This document shows positions 55,196 to 64,000 of a stretch of 64,000 nt of DNA, in pieces. Both the position numbers and the translations under genes were made by a program. This DNA comes from Flavobacterium fontis. GTDB lineage: Bacteria > Bacteroidota > Bacteroidia > Flavobacteriales > Flavobacteriaceae. Numbering within the stretch: position 1 is the first letter of the stretch; each line of letters opens with the position of its first letter. The stretch spans positions 62,001-126,000 of the forward strand of contig NZ_FQVQ01000007.1 in assembly GCF_900129405.1 (NCBI RefSeq). The letters are read 5' to 3'. A model generated the notes under the pieces. The model saw only the letters and a list, made by a program, of their open reading frames with translations, ran no database searches and was not told the origin of the DNA.

Positions 55196-57202
55196 ATGAA
55201 AACACATACGTTTGTAGTCGCGTTGTGCTTTTCTATGATGAGCTTTGGTCAACAAAAATTGGACGAAGTCAAAGTAGAGGGCAAATCGCGAAGCATACAA
55301 AAATCCCTATCCAAAACCACCAATACCGCCGTAGTAACCTCCAAAGAGTTGCTCAAAGCCGCGTGTTGTAACCTTGCCGAGAGTTTTGAAACCAATCCCT
55401 CCATTGACGTTAATTTCTCGGATGCGCTTACCGGCACTAAGCAAATCCGAATGCTCGGATTAACAAGTCCCTACATCCTTATTGCCGAGGAGAACATCCC
55501 TTCGGTGCGGGGAGCTTCCCAAATTTTTGGGCTGTCCTTTATTCCAGGGACCTGGGTCGAAAGTATACAAATTACCAAGGGAGCTGGCAGTGTTGTCAAT
55601 GGCTATGAGAGTATTTCTGGGCAAATCAATACCGAATTGATAAAACCCCAAAAAGACATTCCATTTTTCCTCAATGCCTATGCCGACAATGGAAACCGCT
55701 ATGAATTGAACACCCATTTTAGTGCCAAATTGGGCAAGTACTGGGCCTCGAGTTTGTTTATTCATGGCAATGCCCGTCTAGGCAAAAATGACATGAACGA
55801 CGATGGATTTCTCGATAATCCCTTGGGGCAACAGTTCAATATCACCAATCGTTGGCAGTATACCAATCCCGAAACCGGTTGGGTGTCTTTTTTTAACCTC
55901 AAGTATTTGAATGATCAAAAGCAAATGGGTGAAGTCGATTTTCATCCCCACCATCATCGGGGAACGACGCAACGTTGGGGCTCCGAAATCAACACTGAAC
56001 GCTTTGATATAACCACCAAATCGGGCTATGTATTCAAAGGCATGCCGTACCAAAGTTTAGGATTTCAAAATGCCTTTTCGTATCATCATCAATCCTCCTA
56101 TTTTGGCTTGCGCGAATATGGCATGAAGCAGCAAAGTTTGTACTCCAATTTCATTTTCAACTCCATTATTGAAAATACCCGAAACAAATTTTCTACAGGA
56201 ATCAATGCAACACTAGATCGCTACACCGAAGTGTTTGATGCCACCGATTACAGTCGTATCGATAACGCCATTGGAACTTTTTTTGAGTATACCTTCGATA
56301 ATGGAAAAACGCTGAGTTACATTTTGGGGGGACGTGTCGATTATCACAATCGTTTGGGCGTGTTTTTTACACCTCGTTTTCATTTGCGCTACAATCCATG
56401 GGAGTTTGGCGTATTGCGCTTATCGATGGGGCGCGGTAAAAGAGCGGCCAATATTTGGGCTGAAAATCAAACGTTATTCAACAGCTCCCGTCAATTTGTG
56501 GTGCAAAATTCAGGCGGCTCCTTGTATGGTTTAGATCCAGAGATTGCTTGGAATTATGGGCTTAGTTTTACCCAAAAGTTTCGAATTTTCAATAAAAACG
56601 CTTCATTTACCATAGATGCCTACCGCACCGATTTTCAAAATCAAGTAGTTGTCGATGTCATGCAAAATGCACAACAGGTGATCTTTTACAATTTAAAGGG
56701 GCGTTCGTATGCCAATACCTTGCAACTTGATTTTGATTTCGAACCCCTTCATCGGTTGAATATTCGTAACTCGTTTAAGTATTATGACGTAGCTACCGAC
56801 TATTTGTCGGGGCGTTTTCAACGGCCGCTTCAAGCGAGAAATCGTTTCTTTTCCAATGTCGAGTATGAAACAGCACGCACCGAGAAACAGCAACAATGGA
56901 AAATGGATGCCACTTACAACTGGATAGGAGTACAGCAATTGCCCTTTACAGGAAACAATCCTATTACAGCACAAATGGGTAATTTTTCCCCTTCCTATTC
57001 GTTGGTCAATGCGCAAGTAACTCGCGTTTTTTCCCGATCGTTTGAAGTCTATTTGGGGGCAGAAAACGTATTCAACTACCAGCAAGAACGGGCAATTTTG
57101 GGAGCAGACGCACCTTTCGGGCCCTTTTTTGATGCCACCATAATCTATGCTCCTGTTTTTGGTCGAATGGTGTACACAGGATTACGTTACAAAGTCTTAT
57201 AA
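55196..57202 (+). CDS. TonB-dependent receptor, putative copper/metal type
   Basis: The 668-residue outer-membrane receptor has a signal peptide (cut near residue 18, FG-QQ), a plug domain (LDEVKVEGKSRSIQKSLSKTTNTAVVTSKELLKAACCNLAESFETNPSIDVNFSDALTGTKQIRMLGL) and a beta-barrel that ends with VYTGLRYKVL. It lacks the N-terminal carboxypeptidase-regulatory-like domain common in other Bacteroidota receptors. Motifs such as HPHHHRG in a loop could bind metal. Between a HYC_CC_PP and an HMA gene, it probably takes up or senses copper or another heavy metal. Confidence 0.88.
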   Translation: MKTHTFVVALCFSMMSFGQQKLDEVKVEGKSRSIQKSLSKTTNTAVVTSKELLKAACCNLAESFETNPSIDVNFSDALTGTKQIRMLGLTSPYILIAEENIPSVRGASQIFGLSFIPGTWVESIQITKGAGSVVNGYESISGQINTELIKPQKDIPFFLNAYADNGNRYELNTHFSAKLGKYWASSLFIHGNARLGKNDMNDDGFLDNPLGQQFNITNRWQYTNPETGWVSFFNLKYLNDQKQMGEVDFHPHHHRGTTQRWGSEINTERFDITTKSGYVFKGMPYQSLGFQNAFSYHHQSSYFGLREYGMKQQSLYSNFIFNSIIENTRNKFSTGINATLDRYTEVFDATDYSRIDNAIGTFFEYTFDNGKTLSYILGGRVDYHNRLGVFFTPRFHLRYNPWEFGVLRLSMGRGKRAANIWAENQTLFNSSRQFVVQNSGGSLYGLDPEIAWNYGLSFTQKFRIFNKNASFTIDAYRTDFQNQVVVDVMQNAQQVIFYNLKGRSYANTLQLDFDFEPLHRLNIRNSFKYYDVATDYLSGRFQRPLQARNRFFSNVEYETARTEKQQQWKMDATYNWIGVQQLPFTGNNPITAQMGNFSPSYSLVNAQVTRVFSRSFEVYLGAENVFNYQQERAILGADAPFGPFFDATIIYAPVFGRMVYTGLRYKVL

Positions 57203-57234
57203 TTAAAAAAAACAATATTTATATCGCAACAATT

Positions 57235-57579
57235 ATGAAAAATGTACTGATTTTAATGATGGCCTTCCTTTCCCTTCAAGGATGGGCCCAAGAGAAAAAG
57301 AATAAAAATGCCTCCTATACTTTTGAAGTGAACGGCAACTGTGAAACCTGCAAACAACGCATTGAAAAAGCGGCTTATGCGGTCAAAGGTGTAAAATCGG
57401 CCGTGTGGGATATCGAAACCCACCAGTTGCAATTGATCATCAACGAGGAGAAAACCACTCTCGATGCGGTAAAAAAAGCCATTGCCGCAATCGGGCATGA
57501 TGTTATCGGTTCCTACAAGGCCCCCGATGCGGTGTATGAAAACTTGCACCATTGTTGTAAGTACGAACGCGTCAACTAA
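57235..57579 (+). CDS. Secreted heavy-metal-associated (HMA) domain protein
   Basis: The 114-residue protein has a signal peptide (cut after about residue 19, GWAQ) and one HMA fold with the metal motif CETC (Cys36, Cys39), in NGNCETCKQRIEKAAYAVKGVKSAVWDIETHQLQL. A C-terminal HHCC group (residues 106-109) adds ligands. The motif is GNCETC rather than GMxCxxC. It is 32 bases after the TonB receptor and probably acts as its periplasmic metal carrier. Confidence 0.88.
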   Translation: MKNVLILMMAFLSLQGWAQEKKNKNASYTFEVNGNCETCKQRIEKAAYAVKGVKSAVWDIETHQLQLIINEEKTTLDAVKKAIAAIGHDVIGSYKAPDAVYENLHHCCKYERVN

Positions 57580-57737
57580 ATGATTTGACGTTCTGAAGTC
57601 GGAATGAATTAGGCATTTTAAAAGGAATGTTATGTTTTCGGTTGAATGAAGCGTCAAAGGCAACCGTATTCTACCAAAAAATTAAGACGTCTTTTAGAAA
57701 ATAATGCCTAATTTCACGACCTCAAAAAATAGATTTC

Positions 57738-58406
57738 ATGGACCACTTTGATTGGAAACAACTTTTTAACCCTGAGTTTTACATTTTACTGGAAGTTGGA
57801 GGCATTAAAATAGGCCTTTATGTGGTGTTGTTTATCGTTTTTGCCGAAACAGGACTCCTAGCGGGTTTCTTCTTGCCAGGAGATAGCTTGCTGTTCCTTT
57901 GTGGAATTTACAGCGAACTCTTGATGCGGGATTTTTCAACCGGAAGTGATTTTGTAAATGTAACTTTGCTCGCATTTATGGTGGCAGTAATGGGAATCAT
58001 AGGCAATATGTTTGGCTATTGGTTTGGGAAAAAGAGTGGCAGTTACTTATACAAACGTGAAGATAGTCTGTTTTTTAAGAAAAAGTATTTGTACCAGTCC
58101 AAAGAATTTTTTGACAAATACGGAAGTCGGGCTGTAGTGTTTGCTCGCTTTTTACCTATCGTGCGTACCTTTGCTCCTGTGATTGCCGGGATTGTTGAAA
58201 TGGACCGTAAAAAGTTTATGTTTTACAACATCCTTGGTTCTGTGCTTTGGTCCGTGACGATGATATTCGCAGGACATTATTTGTATGAGCTGTTTAAAGT
58301 TCAATTCAATATTGATTTAAAACATTATATCGAATACATTGTCATCGGTATCGTACTGGTGACTACGGTTCCCGTGATCATGAAGTTTGTACGAAAACGA
58401 AAATAA
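57738..58406 (+). CDS. DedA family membrane protein
   Basis: The 222-residue inner-membrane protein has about five helices. The family motif is FARFLPIVRTFAPVIAGIVEMDRKKFMFYNILGSVLWS, after ETGLLAGFFLPGDSLLFLCG. DedA proteins include lipid (C55-P or phospholipid) flippases and act in envelope homeostasis; the substrate here is unknown. It is separated from the metal module by 158 bases and converges on groEL across a shared terminator. Confidence 0.9.
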   Translation: MDHFDWKQLFNPEFYILLEVGGIKIGLYVVLFIVFAETGLLAGFFLPGDSLLFLCGIYSELLMRDFSTGSDFVNVTLLAFMVAVMGIIGNMFGYWFGKKSGSYLYKREDSLFFKKKYLYQSKEFFDKYGSRAVVFARFLPIVRTFAPVIAGIVEMDRKKFMFYNILGSVLWSVTMIFAGHYLYELFKVQFNIDLKHYIEYIVIGIVLVTTVPVIMKFVRKRK

Positions 58407-58425
58407 TTGCAGAAAATAGTTCAAT

Positions 58426-58463
58426 AAAAAATCCGACGATCATAACAACCGTCGGATTTTTTT
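58426..58463. terminator. Bidirectional terminator between the DedA gene and groEL
   Basis: AAAAAATCCGACG (58426-58438) pairs with CGTCGGATTTTTT (58450-58462) over an 11-base loop, with A and T tracts on either side. It should serve both convergent genes. Confidence 0.92.
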
Positions 58464-58482
58464 ATGCTTAAGTTAGTTAAGC

Positions 58483-60123
<1,641 letters not shown>

Positions 60124-60153
60124 TTAAATTTTTGATTTGTTAATCCTGTTTTC

Positions 60154-60429
60154 TTAAATGATGGCAAGGATGTCATCCTCGCGCATGATTAAATAATCTT
60201 TACCGTCGTATTTAAGTTCGGTCCCAGCGTATTTGCCATACAATACGGTATCGCCCACTTTGACAGTCATCGTATGGTCTTTCTTACCGTTACCTACTGC
60301 AACGACAGTGCCTCGTTGTGGTTTTTCTTTTGCAGTGTCTGGAATGATAATTCCTGCTGCGGTGGTTGTTTCTGCGGCCGCAGGCTCAACCAAAACTCGA
60401 TCAGATAAAGGTTTAATGTTTAAAGCCAT
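60154..60429 (-). CDS. groES: Co-chaperonin GroES
   Basis: The lid of the GroEL cage. The ATG at 60429 gives [50 protein letters not shown], 91 residues, the usual length. An in-frame ATG two codons upstream is also possible. It includes the mobile loop ([20 protein letters not shown]) and the C-terminal [23 protein letters not shown]. It is the first gene of the groES-groEL operon. Confidence 0.98.
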   Translation of the reverse strand: MALNIKPLSDRVLVEPAAAETTTAAGIIIPDTAKEKPQRGTVVAVGNGKKDHTMTVKVGDTVLYGKYAGTELKYDGKDYLIMREDDILAII

Positions 60430-60480
60430 AATCAATTATTTTTAGTTTGTTATTTTTTTGTTTGCCTCGTTTATTTCAGA

Positions 60481-60491
60481 AATTGTGCCAA
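60481..60491 (-). promoter_or_regulatory. Possible sigma-54-like -24 box upstream of groES
   Basis: On the minus strand the sequence reads TTGGCACAATT, about 52 bases before the groES ATG. TTGGCAC matches the -24 half of a sigma-54 promoter. The expected -12 half (TTGCW) reads CTGAA and is poor. A sigma-54 activator gene lies 3 kb away, and the spacer above the box holds several CTGNCA-type half-repeats (60500-60540). Confidence 0.3.
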
Positions 60492-60549
60492 GGGGTAAAA
60501 ACTGCCAATTTTTCAGTTCTACTGTCAGTGAATTTTCAGTCAAAAAAAA

Positions 60550-60570
60550 AGTCCCGAAGTGGGACTCTTT
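60550..60570 (-). terminator. Terminator of the secG operon
   Basis: AGTCCC (60550-60555) pairs with GGGACT (60561-60566) across GAAGT, flanked by a long A run to the left, which is a T run on the minus strand. It lies just after the secG stop and ahead of the groES promoter region. Confidence 0.8.
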
Positions 60571-60573
60571 TCT

Positions 60574-60936
60574 TTATTTTTTTTCTGGAGTGGCTGGGGT
60601 CTCAGCGGGTTTTGGAGTGGCATCACCCGGTTTCGCTTCCTTAGCATCTTCTGGAGCTGGAGCTGCTGATTGACTTGCATCGATGATTTTGTCTGTACTG
60701 CCGCCAGAACCTGGAAAGCTCATGCTCGACAATAAAACTAATACAATCAACGCTGCACCCAATACCCAAGTACTCTTATCTAAGAAATCGGTTGTTTTTT
60801 GTACACCGCCTAATTGTTGCGTTCCTCCTAAGGCAGAAGATAATCCTCCTCCTTTAGGATTTTGAACCATTACTACGATGATTAACAGAAAACAAACAAT
60901 CGTAATTAAGACCAAAAAGATTGTAAATGTGCTCAT
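60574..60936 (-). CDS. secG: Preprotein translocase subunit SecG
   Basis: The 120-residue inner-membrane subunit has two helices (FTIFLVLITIVCFLLIIVVMVQ and WVLGAALIVLVLLSSM), the conserved cytoplasmic loop NPKGGGLSSALGGTQQLGGVQKTTDFLDKSTW, and an Ala/Pro-rich tail. It is part of the SecYEG channel. It is 3 bases downstream of the TPR-like gene. Confidence 0.95.
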   Translation of the reverse strand: MSTFTIFLVLITIVCFLLIIVVMVQNPKGGGLSSALGGTQQLGGVQKTTDFLDKSTWVLGAALIVLVLLSSMSFPGSGGSTDKIIDASQSAAPAPEDAKEAKPGDATPKPAETPATPEKK

Positions 60937-60939
60937 TGT

Positions 60940-61767
60940 TTAGGGATTATTTTGTTGTAATTTTTTTATTTCCTCAATTCGGTCTGCAAAGAAACTACTT
61001 TTTTCTGGATATTTCAAAATTAAAATTTCATAGGCTTGAATTGCCCGTGGGTACTTTTTCTGTTCCAAATACACCTTGGCTAAGGTTTCGGTCATTAAGT
61101 AACTTTTATCGGGGGATTCCATGGCTATCGCTGTTGGCGTGCTGTCCTTTGATATCGCAGGTATTTTCGGATTAGTTTCTATAAACTTATCGATGAGTTC
61201 CAATTTTTTTGAACGGGCATCCCCATTTTCCCGTGGGGCAGTGGCGGCAGGAATTTCTTTTCGCTCAATAGGTTGAAAGCGCGAAAGTTGAAGCCACTCC
61301 TGAAAACTATGCTTTTCTTCGGTGTTGAAGGGTAAAGGTTTTCCGAGTTCCAAGGCTTCAGCGGGTTGGGGTTCTACCTTTTCCACTTCTCCTGATTTTT
61401 CGATGGTAGCCAATAGCGATTGCTGCAACGGATCGACCGCCACAGGAATAACGACGATTTCAGAATCAATGACTTCCATGTTCAACAATTCAGCAACCTT
61501 ACGATCATACAATGTATTATCAATCGTGGTAAACTGTGTTGTTGTAATAAAGTCAAACAAGACACTGCGGTCATGGGTGTAGGCCGCGGTTTTTTTTAAC
61601 GCATCATTGTATTGGTAACTGTCGAGATTGTATAAATGCTTCAACTGCAAAACACGGGCGCTTTGAAAATAGGGGTATTTTTCCAAAATCGGTTCCAATT
61701 CTCGAAATTGCCGATCGTTGATGGCATAGGGTTTATTGAGTAAGTAGATGTAGTCTGTGCTATTCAT
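60940..61767 (-). CDS. TPR-like uncharacterised protein
   Basis: With the ATG at 61767 (MNSTDYIYLLNKPYAINDRQ) the protein has 275 residues. The N-terminal part has helical repeats (QFRELEPILEKYPYFQSARVLQLKHL), then a long acidic linker (about 110-215). A C-terminal repeat with TPR character follows (LMTETLAKVYLEQKKYPRAIQAYEILILKYPEKSSFFADRIEEIKKL). It has no signal peptide. It lies 2 bases after lptE and just before secG. The function is unknown, but its position links it to envelope or secretion work. Confidence 0.8.
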   Translation of the reverse strand: MNSTDYIYLLNKPYAINDRQFRELEPILEKYPYFQSARVLQLKHLYNLDSYQYNDALKKTAAYTHDRSVLFDFITTTQFTTIDNTLYDRKVAELLNMEVIDSEIVVIPVAVDPLQQSLLATIEKSGEVEKVEPQPAEALELGKPLPFNTEEKHSFQEWLQLSRFQPIERKEIPAATAPRENGDARSKKLELIDKFIETNPKIPAISKDSTPTAIAMESPDKSYLMTETLAKVYLEQKKYPRAIQAYEILILKYPEKSSFFADRIEEIKKLQQNNP

Positions 61768-61769
61768 AC

Positions 61770-62270
61770 CTACCATTTTGCCAACGATTCATTAATAATA
61801 TCTTGTGTGATTCGATTGAAGATGAAATCGACAACTTCAGTAAGCTTGCTTCCCGTCAATTGAGCATTTCCTTCATAATCTTGAAAAAAGGAAAAACGTT
61901 TTTCAAAATTTTCCTCTTCTTTATTGGCATTGGTAAATTTAACCAATACCGTAATGGTCAATCGGTTTTGGGCTGCTGTAAAATTGGCAGTTGACGTCAT
62001 TGGCGACACGCGATAGTCTACAATTTCACCTTCATACACCAAATCGCCATTGGAGGAAGTCAAACTTAATCGCGTTTGGTTTTGAATGGCCTCTTGTAAT
62101 TTGTTGGTGAAAATCCGTTCGATTCCCGGTTCAACCAATGGAGCTGTGTTTTGAAAATATTTTACTTGTACGGTTTTGGCGTCGGTTTGAATCCCCGTAA
62201 AACTATATCCTCCACAACCGTTGAGAAATACAAGCAAAGCTCCTAAAGAAATCCACCGTAATGCTTTCAT
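61770..62270 (-). CDS. lptE: LPS assembly lipoprotein LptE
   Basis: This 166-residue outer-membrane lipoprotein plugs the LptD pore that inserts lipopolysaccharide. It has a lipobox (LNGC, Cys19), then the family pattern GGYSFTGIQTDAKTVQVKYFQNTAPLVEPGIERIFTNKLQEAIQNQTRLSL and VYEGEIVDYRVSPM. It sits between the lipoprotein gene and the TPR-like gene on the same strand. The assignment rests on this pattern, length and place. Confidence 0.87.
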   Translation of the reverse strand: MKALRWISLGALLVFLNGCGGYSFTGIQTDAKTVQVKYFQNTAPLVEPGIERIFTNKLQEAIQNQTRLSLTSSNGDLVYEGEIVDYRVSPMTSTANFTAAQNRLTITVLVKFTNANKEEENFEKRFSFFQDYEGNAQLTGSKLTEVVDFIFNRITQDIINESLAKW

Positions 62271-62323
62271 GAATCAAATTGATAAGACCGCTAAAATAAA
62301 GCAATATTTCGAATTGAGGAAGA

Positions 62324-63121
62324 TTAATTCCCGTAATAATACTCTTGGAAGGCAGCAATTGTTCCCGGCGTATCATTCACATATTCTTCGGAAGTAAATT
62401 GTAACGAGCGTTCCCCAGGAAGTACACCATAAGTGTAGCGAAGCGCTGCGGGAGCGCCGTGGTGGCATTCCTCAGGGACATATTCTGAAGTGAACGCATG
62501 AGCCAAAAATTCAGGTGCTATAAAATTTTTAACCATGGCCAAAGCAGCAGTGTATCGTCCCAACTCCGTACGGTAGGTCATCATGGTATTGTAATTGTAA
62601 TTCCGACTCACGTTTGAAGTCATAGAAGTACGCGTGTAGGAAGTCAAATTTCCCGCTACATAGGTCATTAGATACCCAGTCGATTCAGTGCCTACCATGT
62701 CGACAATTTGGGTAGCTTTCTTATCGGCGTTGAATGTCACCGAGCGAACTACACCGTTGTGCGTATAGGTGTAGGTGTTTGCAGCCGAGTTATGCGTTAC
62801 AGTATTTCCGTTGATACTGGCGACGATGCCGTTTGTGTTGTACGTAAAGGTATAACTGCTGGTTTCAGTGCCATTGGTGAAAAGTCCAACGCGTGTGATT
62901 TGATTCAAATTGTTGTACGTATAACGTTCTACCACCTGATTCTGGCTATTGGTCGCTTCCGTTAACTGTCCTGAGGTATTGAATTTCCAATGTAATTCTT
63001 GGGGGGAATTTCTAAAAAGAACCACTTCTCGAAGCGCTGTAGCATTGGAGGCGTTATCCGTGTCGTTGGAACAAGAAAAAAAACTTACGGTAAGTATTGC
63101 TAAAACAAGTAGTTTTTTCAT
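62324..63121 (-). CDS. Uncharacterised lipoprotein with YD-like repeats
   Basis: The 265-residue protein has a lipobox (FFSC, Cys17) and an acidic start of the mature part (SNDTDNAS). The body contains Tyr/Thr/Asn-rich strand motifs (EATNSQNQVVERYTYNNLNQITRVG, TYTYTHNGVVRSVTFNADKK), as in degenerate YD repeats. No catalytic motif is visible. The gene lies between the sigma-54 activator and lptE. A protein of similar general layout is encoded at 40527-41474. Function unknown. Confidence 0.65.
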   Translation of the reverse strand: MKKLLVLAILTVSFFSCSNDTDNASNATALREVVLFRNSPQELHWKFNTSGQLTEATNSQNQVVERYTYNNLNQITRVGLFTNGTETSSYTFTYNTNGIVASINGNTVTHNSAANTYTYTHNGVVRSVTFNADKKATQIVDMVGTESTGYLMTYVAGNLTSYTRTSMTSNVSRNYNYNTMMTYRTELGRYTAALAMVKNFIAPEFLAHAFTSEYVPEECHHGAPAALRYTYGVLPGERSLQFTSEEYVNDTPGTIAAFQEYYYGN

Positions 63122-63173
63122 GGTAGGTTAAATTGGGCTTCAAATGTAAATGTATTTCTGTTTAAGCAATTAT

Positions 63174-64000
63174 TTATAGGTCAAACTGCTTGATTTTTCG
63201 ATAAAGTGTACGTTCAGAGATACCTAGCTCATCCGCAGCGGCTTTTCGACGTCCTTTATTTCGCTCTAATGCCTTTTTGATTAACTCGATTTCTTTTTGC
63301 TCCAAACGCAATACTTCTTCCTCCTCTACGGTTTCAGCAAAAAGATAATTGTGTTCAGCATCATCATCATGAAATTCCTCTTGGTGCGTTTCCACAGTAG
63401 GCTGGTACACCGCTACCGTGGTTTCTGGAGAAAAAGTAGTGTTTTCCTCGGTTTTGCCATAAATTTTTTGAATCAAACTCGGATTGATATCCTGTACGTT
63501 TTTGCCGTTTTTCATCAATTCTAAAGTGAGTTTTTTTAGGTCATTCAAATCACTTTTCATGTCAAATAAAACTTTGTACAGGATGTCGCGCTCCGTAGCA
63601 AAATCACTCTCCGATTTGCTTTGCGAAACCACACTAGGCAAATTGCGTTGGTCCATCGGGATGTACCCTGCCAACGTGGCTGCACTAATGTCGCGCTTGG
63701 TTTCCAAAACCGAAATTTGTTCAGCAACATTTCGCAATTGACGAATGTTTCCTGCCCAACGGTAATTGACTAAATACCCCACGGCATTATCTTCCAACTT
63801 AATGGGGGGCATTTTATATTTGTGTGCAAAGTCGGCAGCAAATTTTCGAAACAACAAATGAATGTCATCGCGGCGTTCGCGTAAAGGAGGTAATCCTATT
63901 TCTACCGTACTTAAACGATAGTATAAATCTTCTCTGAATTTTCCTTTTTCAATGGCTTCATGCATATTCACATTGGTAGCCGCCACGATGCGCACATTGG
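63174..64000 (-). CDS. Sigma-54 interaction-domain regulator, N-terminal part missing
   Basis: The frame is open to the window end, so the start lies outside. The visible 275 residues begin inside the AAA+ domain (RIVAATNVNMHEAIEKGKFREDLYYRLSTVEIGLPPLRERRDDI) and include the R-finger region and the WAGNIRQLRNVAEQ motif. A linker follows, and the end is a Fis-type helix-turn-helix (EIELIKKALERNKGRRKAAADELGISERTLYRKIKQFDL). It should activate RpoN-dependent promoters. Its regulon is unknown; a weak -24-like box precedes groES. Confidence 0.92.
   Translation of the reverse strand, partial: NVRIVAATNVNMHEAIEKGKFREDLYYRLSTVEIGLPPLRERRDDIHLLFRKFAADFAHKYKMPPIKLEDNAVGYLVNYRWAGNIRQLRNVAEQISVLETKRDISAATLAGYIPMDQRNLPSVVSQSKSESDFATERDILYKVLFDMKSDLNDLKKLTLELMKNGKNVQDINPSLIQKIYGKTEENTTFSPETTVAVYQPTVETHQEEFHDDDAEHNYLFAETVEEEEVLRLEQKEIELIKKALERNKGRRKAAADELGISERTLYRKIKQFDL

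Overview
The window comes from a member of the Bacteroidota, almost certainly the family Flavobacteriaceae. The evidence is the gliding-motility pair gldB-gldC, an XrtF-type exosortase with its partner, a HYC_CC_PP-family copper-linked protein, a short primary sigma factor without region 1.1, many TAnnTTTG-type promoter elements, and the order of the division cluster. No phage, insertion sequence, CRISPR array or rRNA operon was found. Almost everything is chromosomal core plus one sugar-utilisation locus.

Layout. 1-1771: the end of an ECF-sigma-linked membrane gene, then an outer-membrane barrel gene. 1859-8863: dnaG (with a degenerate zinc finger), a NarL-type response regulator, nadE, gldB-gldC, a lipoprotein, engB and an alpha/beta hydrolase. 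9164-25211: the complete flavobacterial dcw cluster, mraZ-rsmH-ftsL-ftsI-murE-mraY-murD-ftsW-murG-murC-ftsQ-ftsA-ftsZ. It is preceded by a clear array of MraZ operator boxes, closed by a strong terminator, and interrupted before ftsW by a 150-base structured non-coding element. murF and ddl are not in the cluster. 25277-27309: yqeY, a tRNA-Arg followed by a long hairpin and 89-bp tandem repeats, a GC-rich non-coding island and an M90 metallopeptidase. 27280-37821: a seven-gene galactan/galactose operon (galM, two GH53 endo-galactanases, a GH2 beta-galactosidase, galK, galT, sodium/sugar symporter) with a divergent GntR regulator and repeated operator boxes.

37889-44378: a CBS-domain protein, rpe, a 60-bp tandem array that looks like a multiplied terminator, the primary sigma factor gene, a lipoprotein, an ECF sigma factor with a fused anti-sigma/barrel partner, and a BetR-like regulator. 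44486-50329: a CDP-alcohol phosphatidyltransferase, a giant DUF2339 membrane protein, a GC-rich interspersed element and a DUF1566-like lipoprotein. 50461-54681: pnp, rpsO, free-methionine-sulfoxide reductase, xrtF and its partner. 54729-57579: a copper-type module (HYC_CC_PP protein, TonB receptor, secreted HMA protein). 57738-64000: a DedA protein, groES-groEL, secG, a TPR-like protein, lptE, a lipoprotein and the C-terminal part of a sigma-54 activator that runs off the window.

How it works together. The galactan locus reads as a full route. A lipoprotein GH53 cuts galactan, probably at the surface; a second GH53 and the GH2 enzyme finish the oligomers in the periplasm; the symporter imports the sugar; and GalM, GalK and GalT feed the Leloir pathway. 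No SusC/SusD pair and no galE are present. The most unusual items are the tRNA-linked repeats, the 60-bp terminator array, the structured element before ftsW, the zinc-less primase, and the contrast between split and fused forms of the same ECF-linked membrane module at the two loci.
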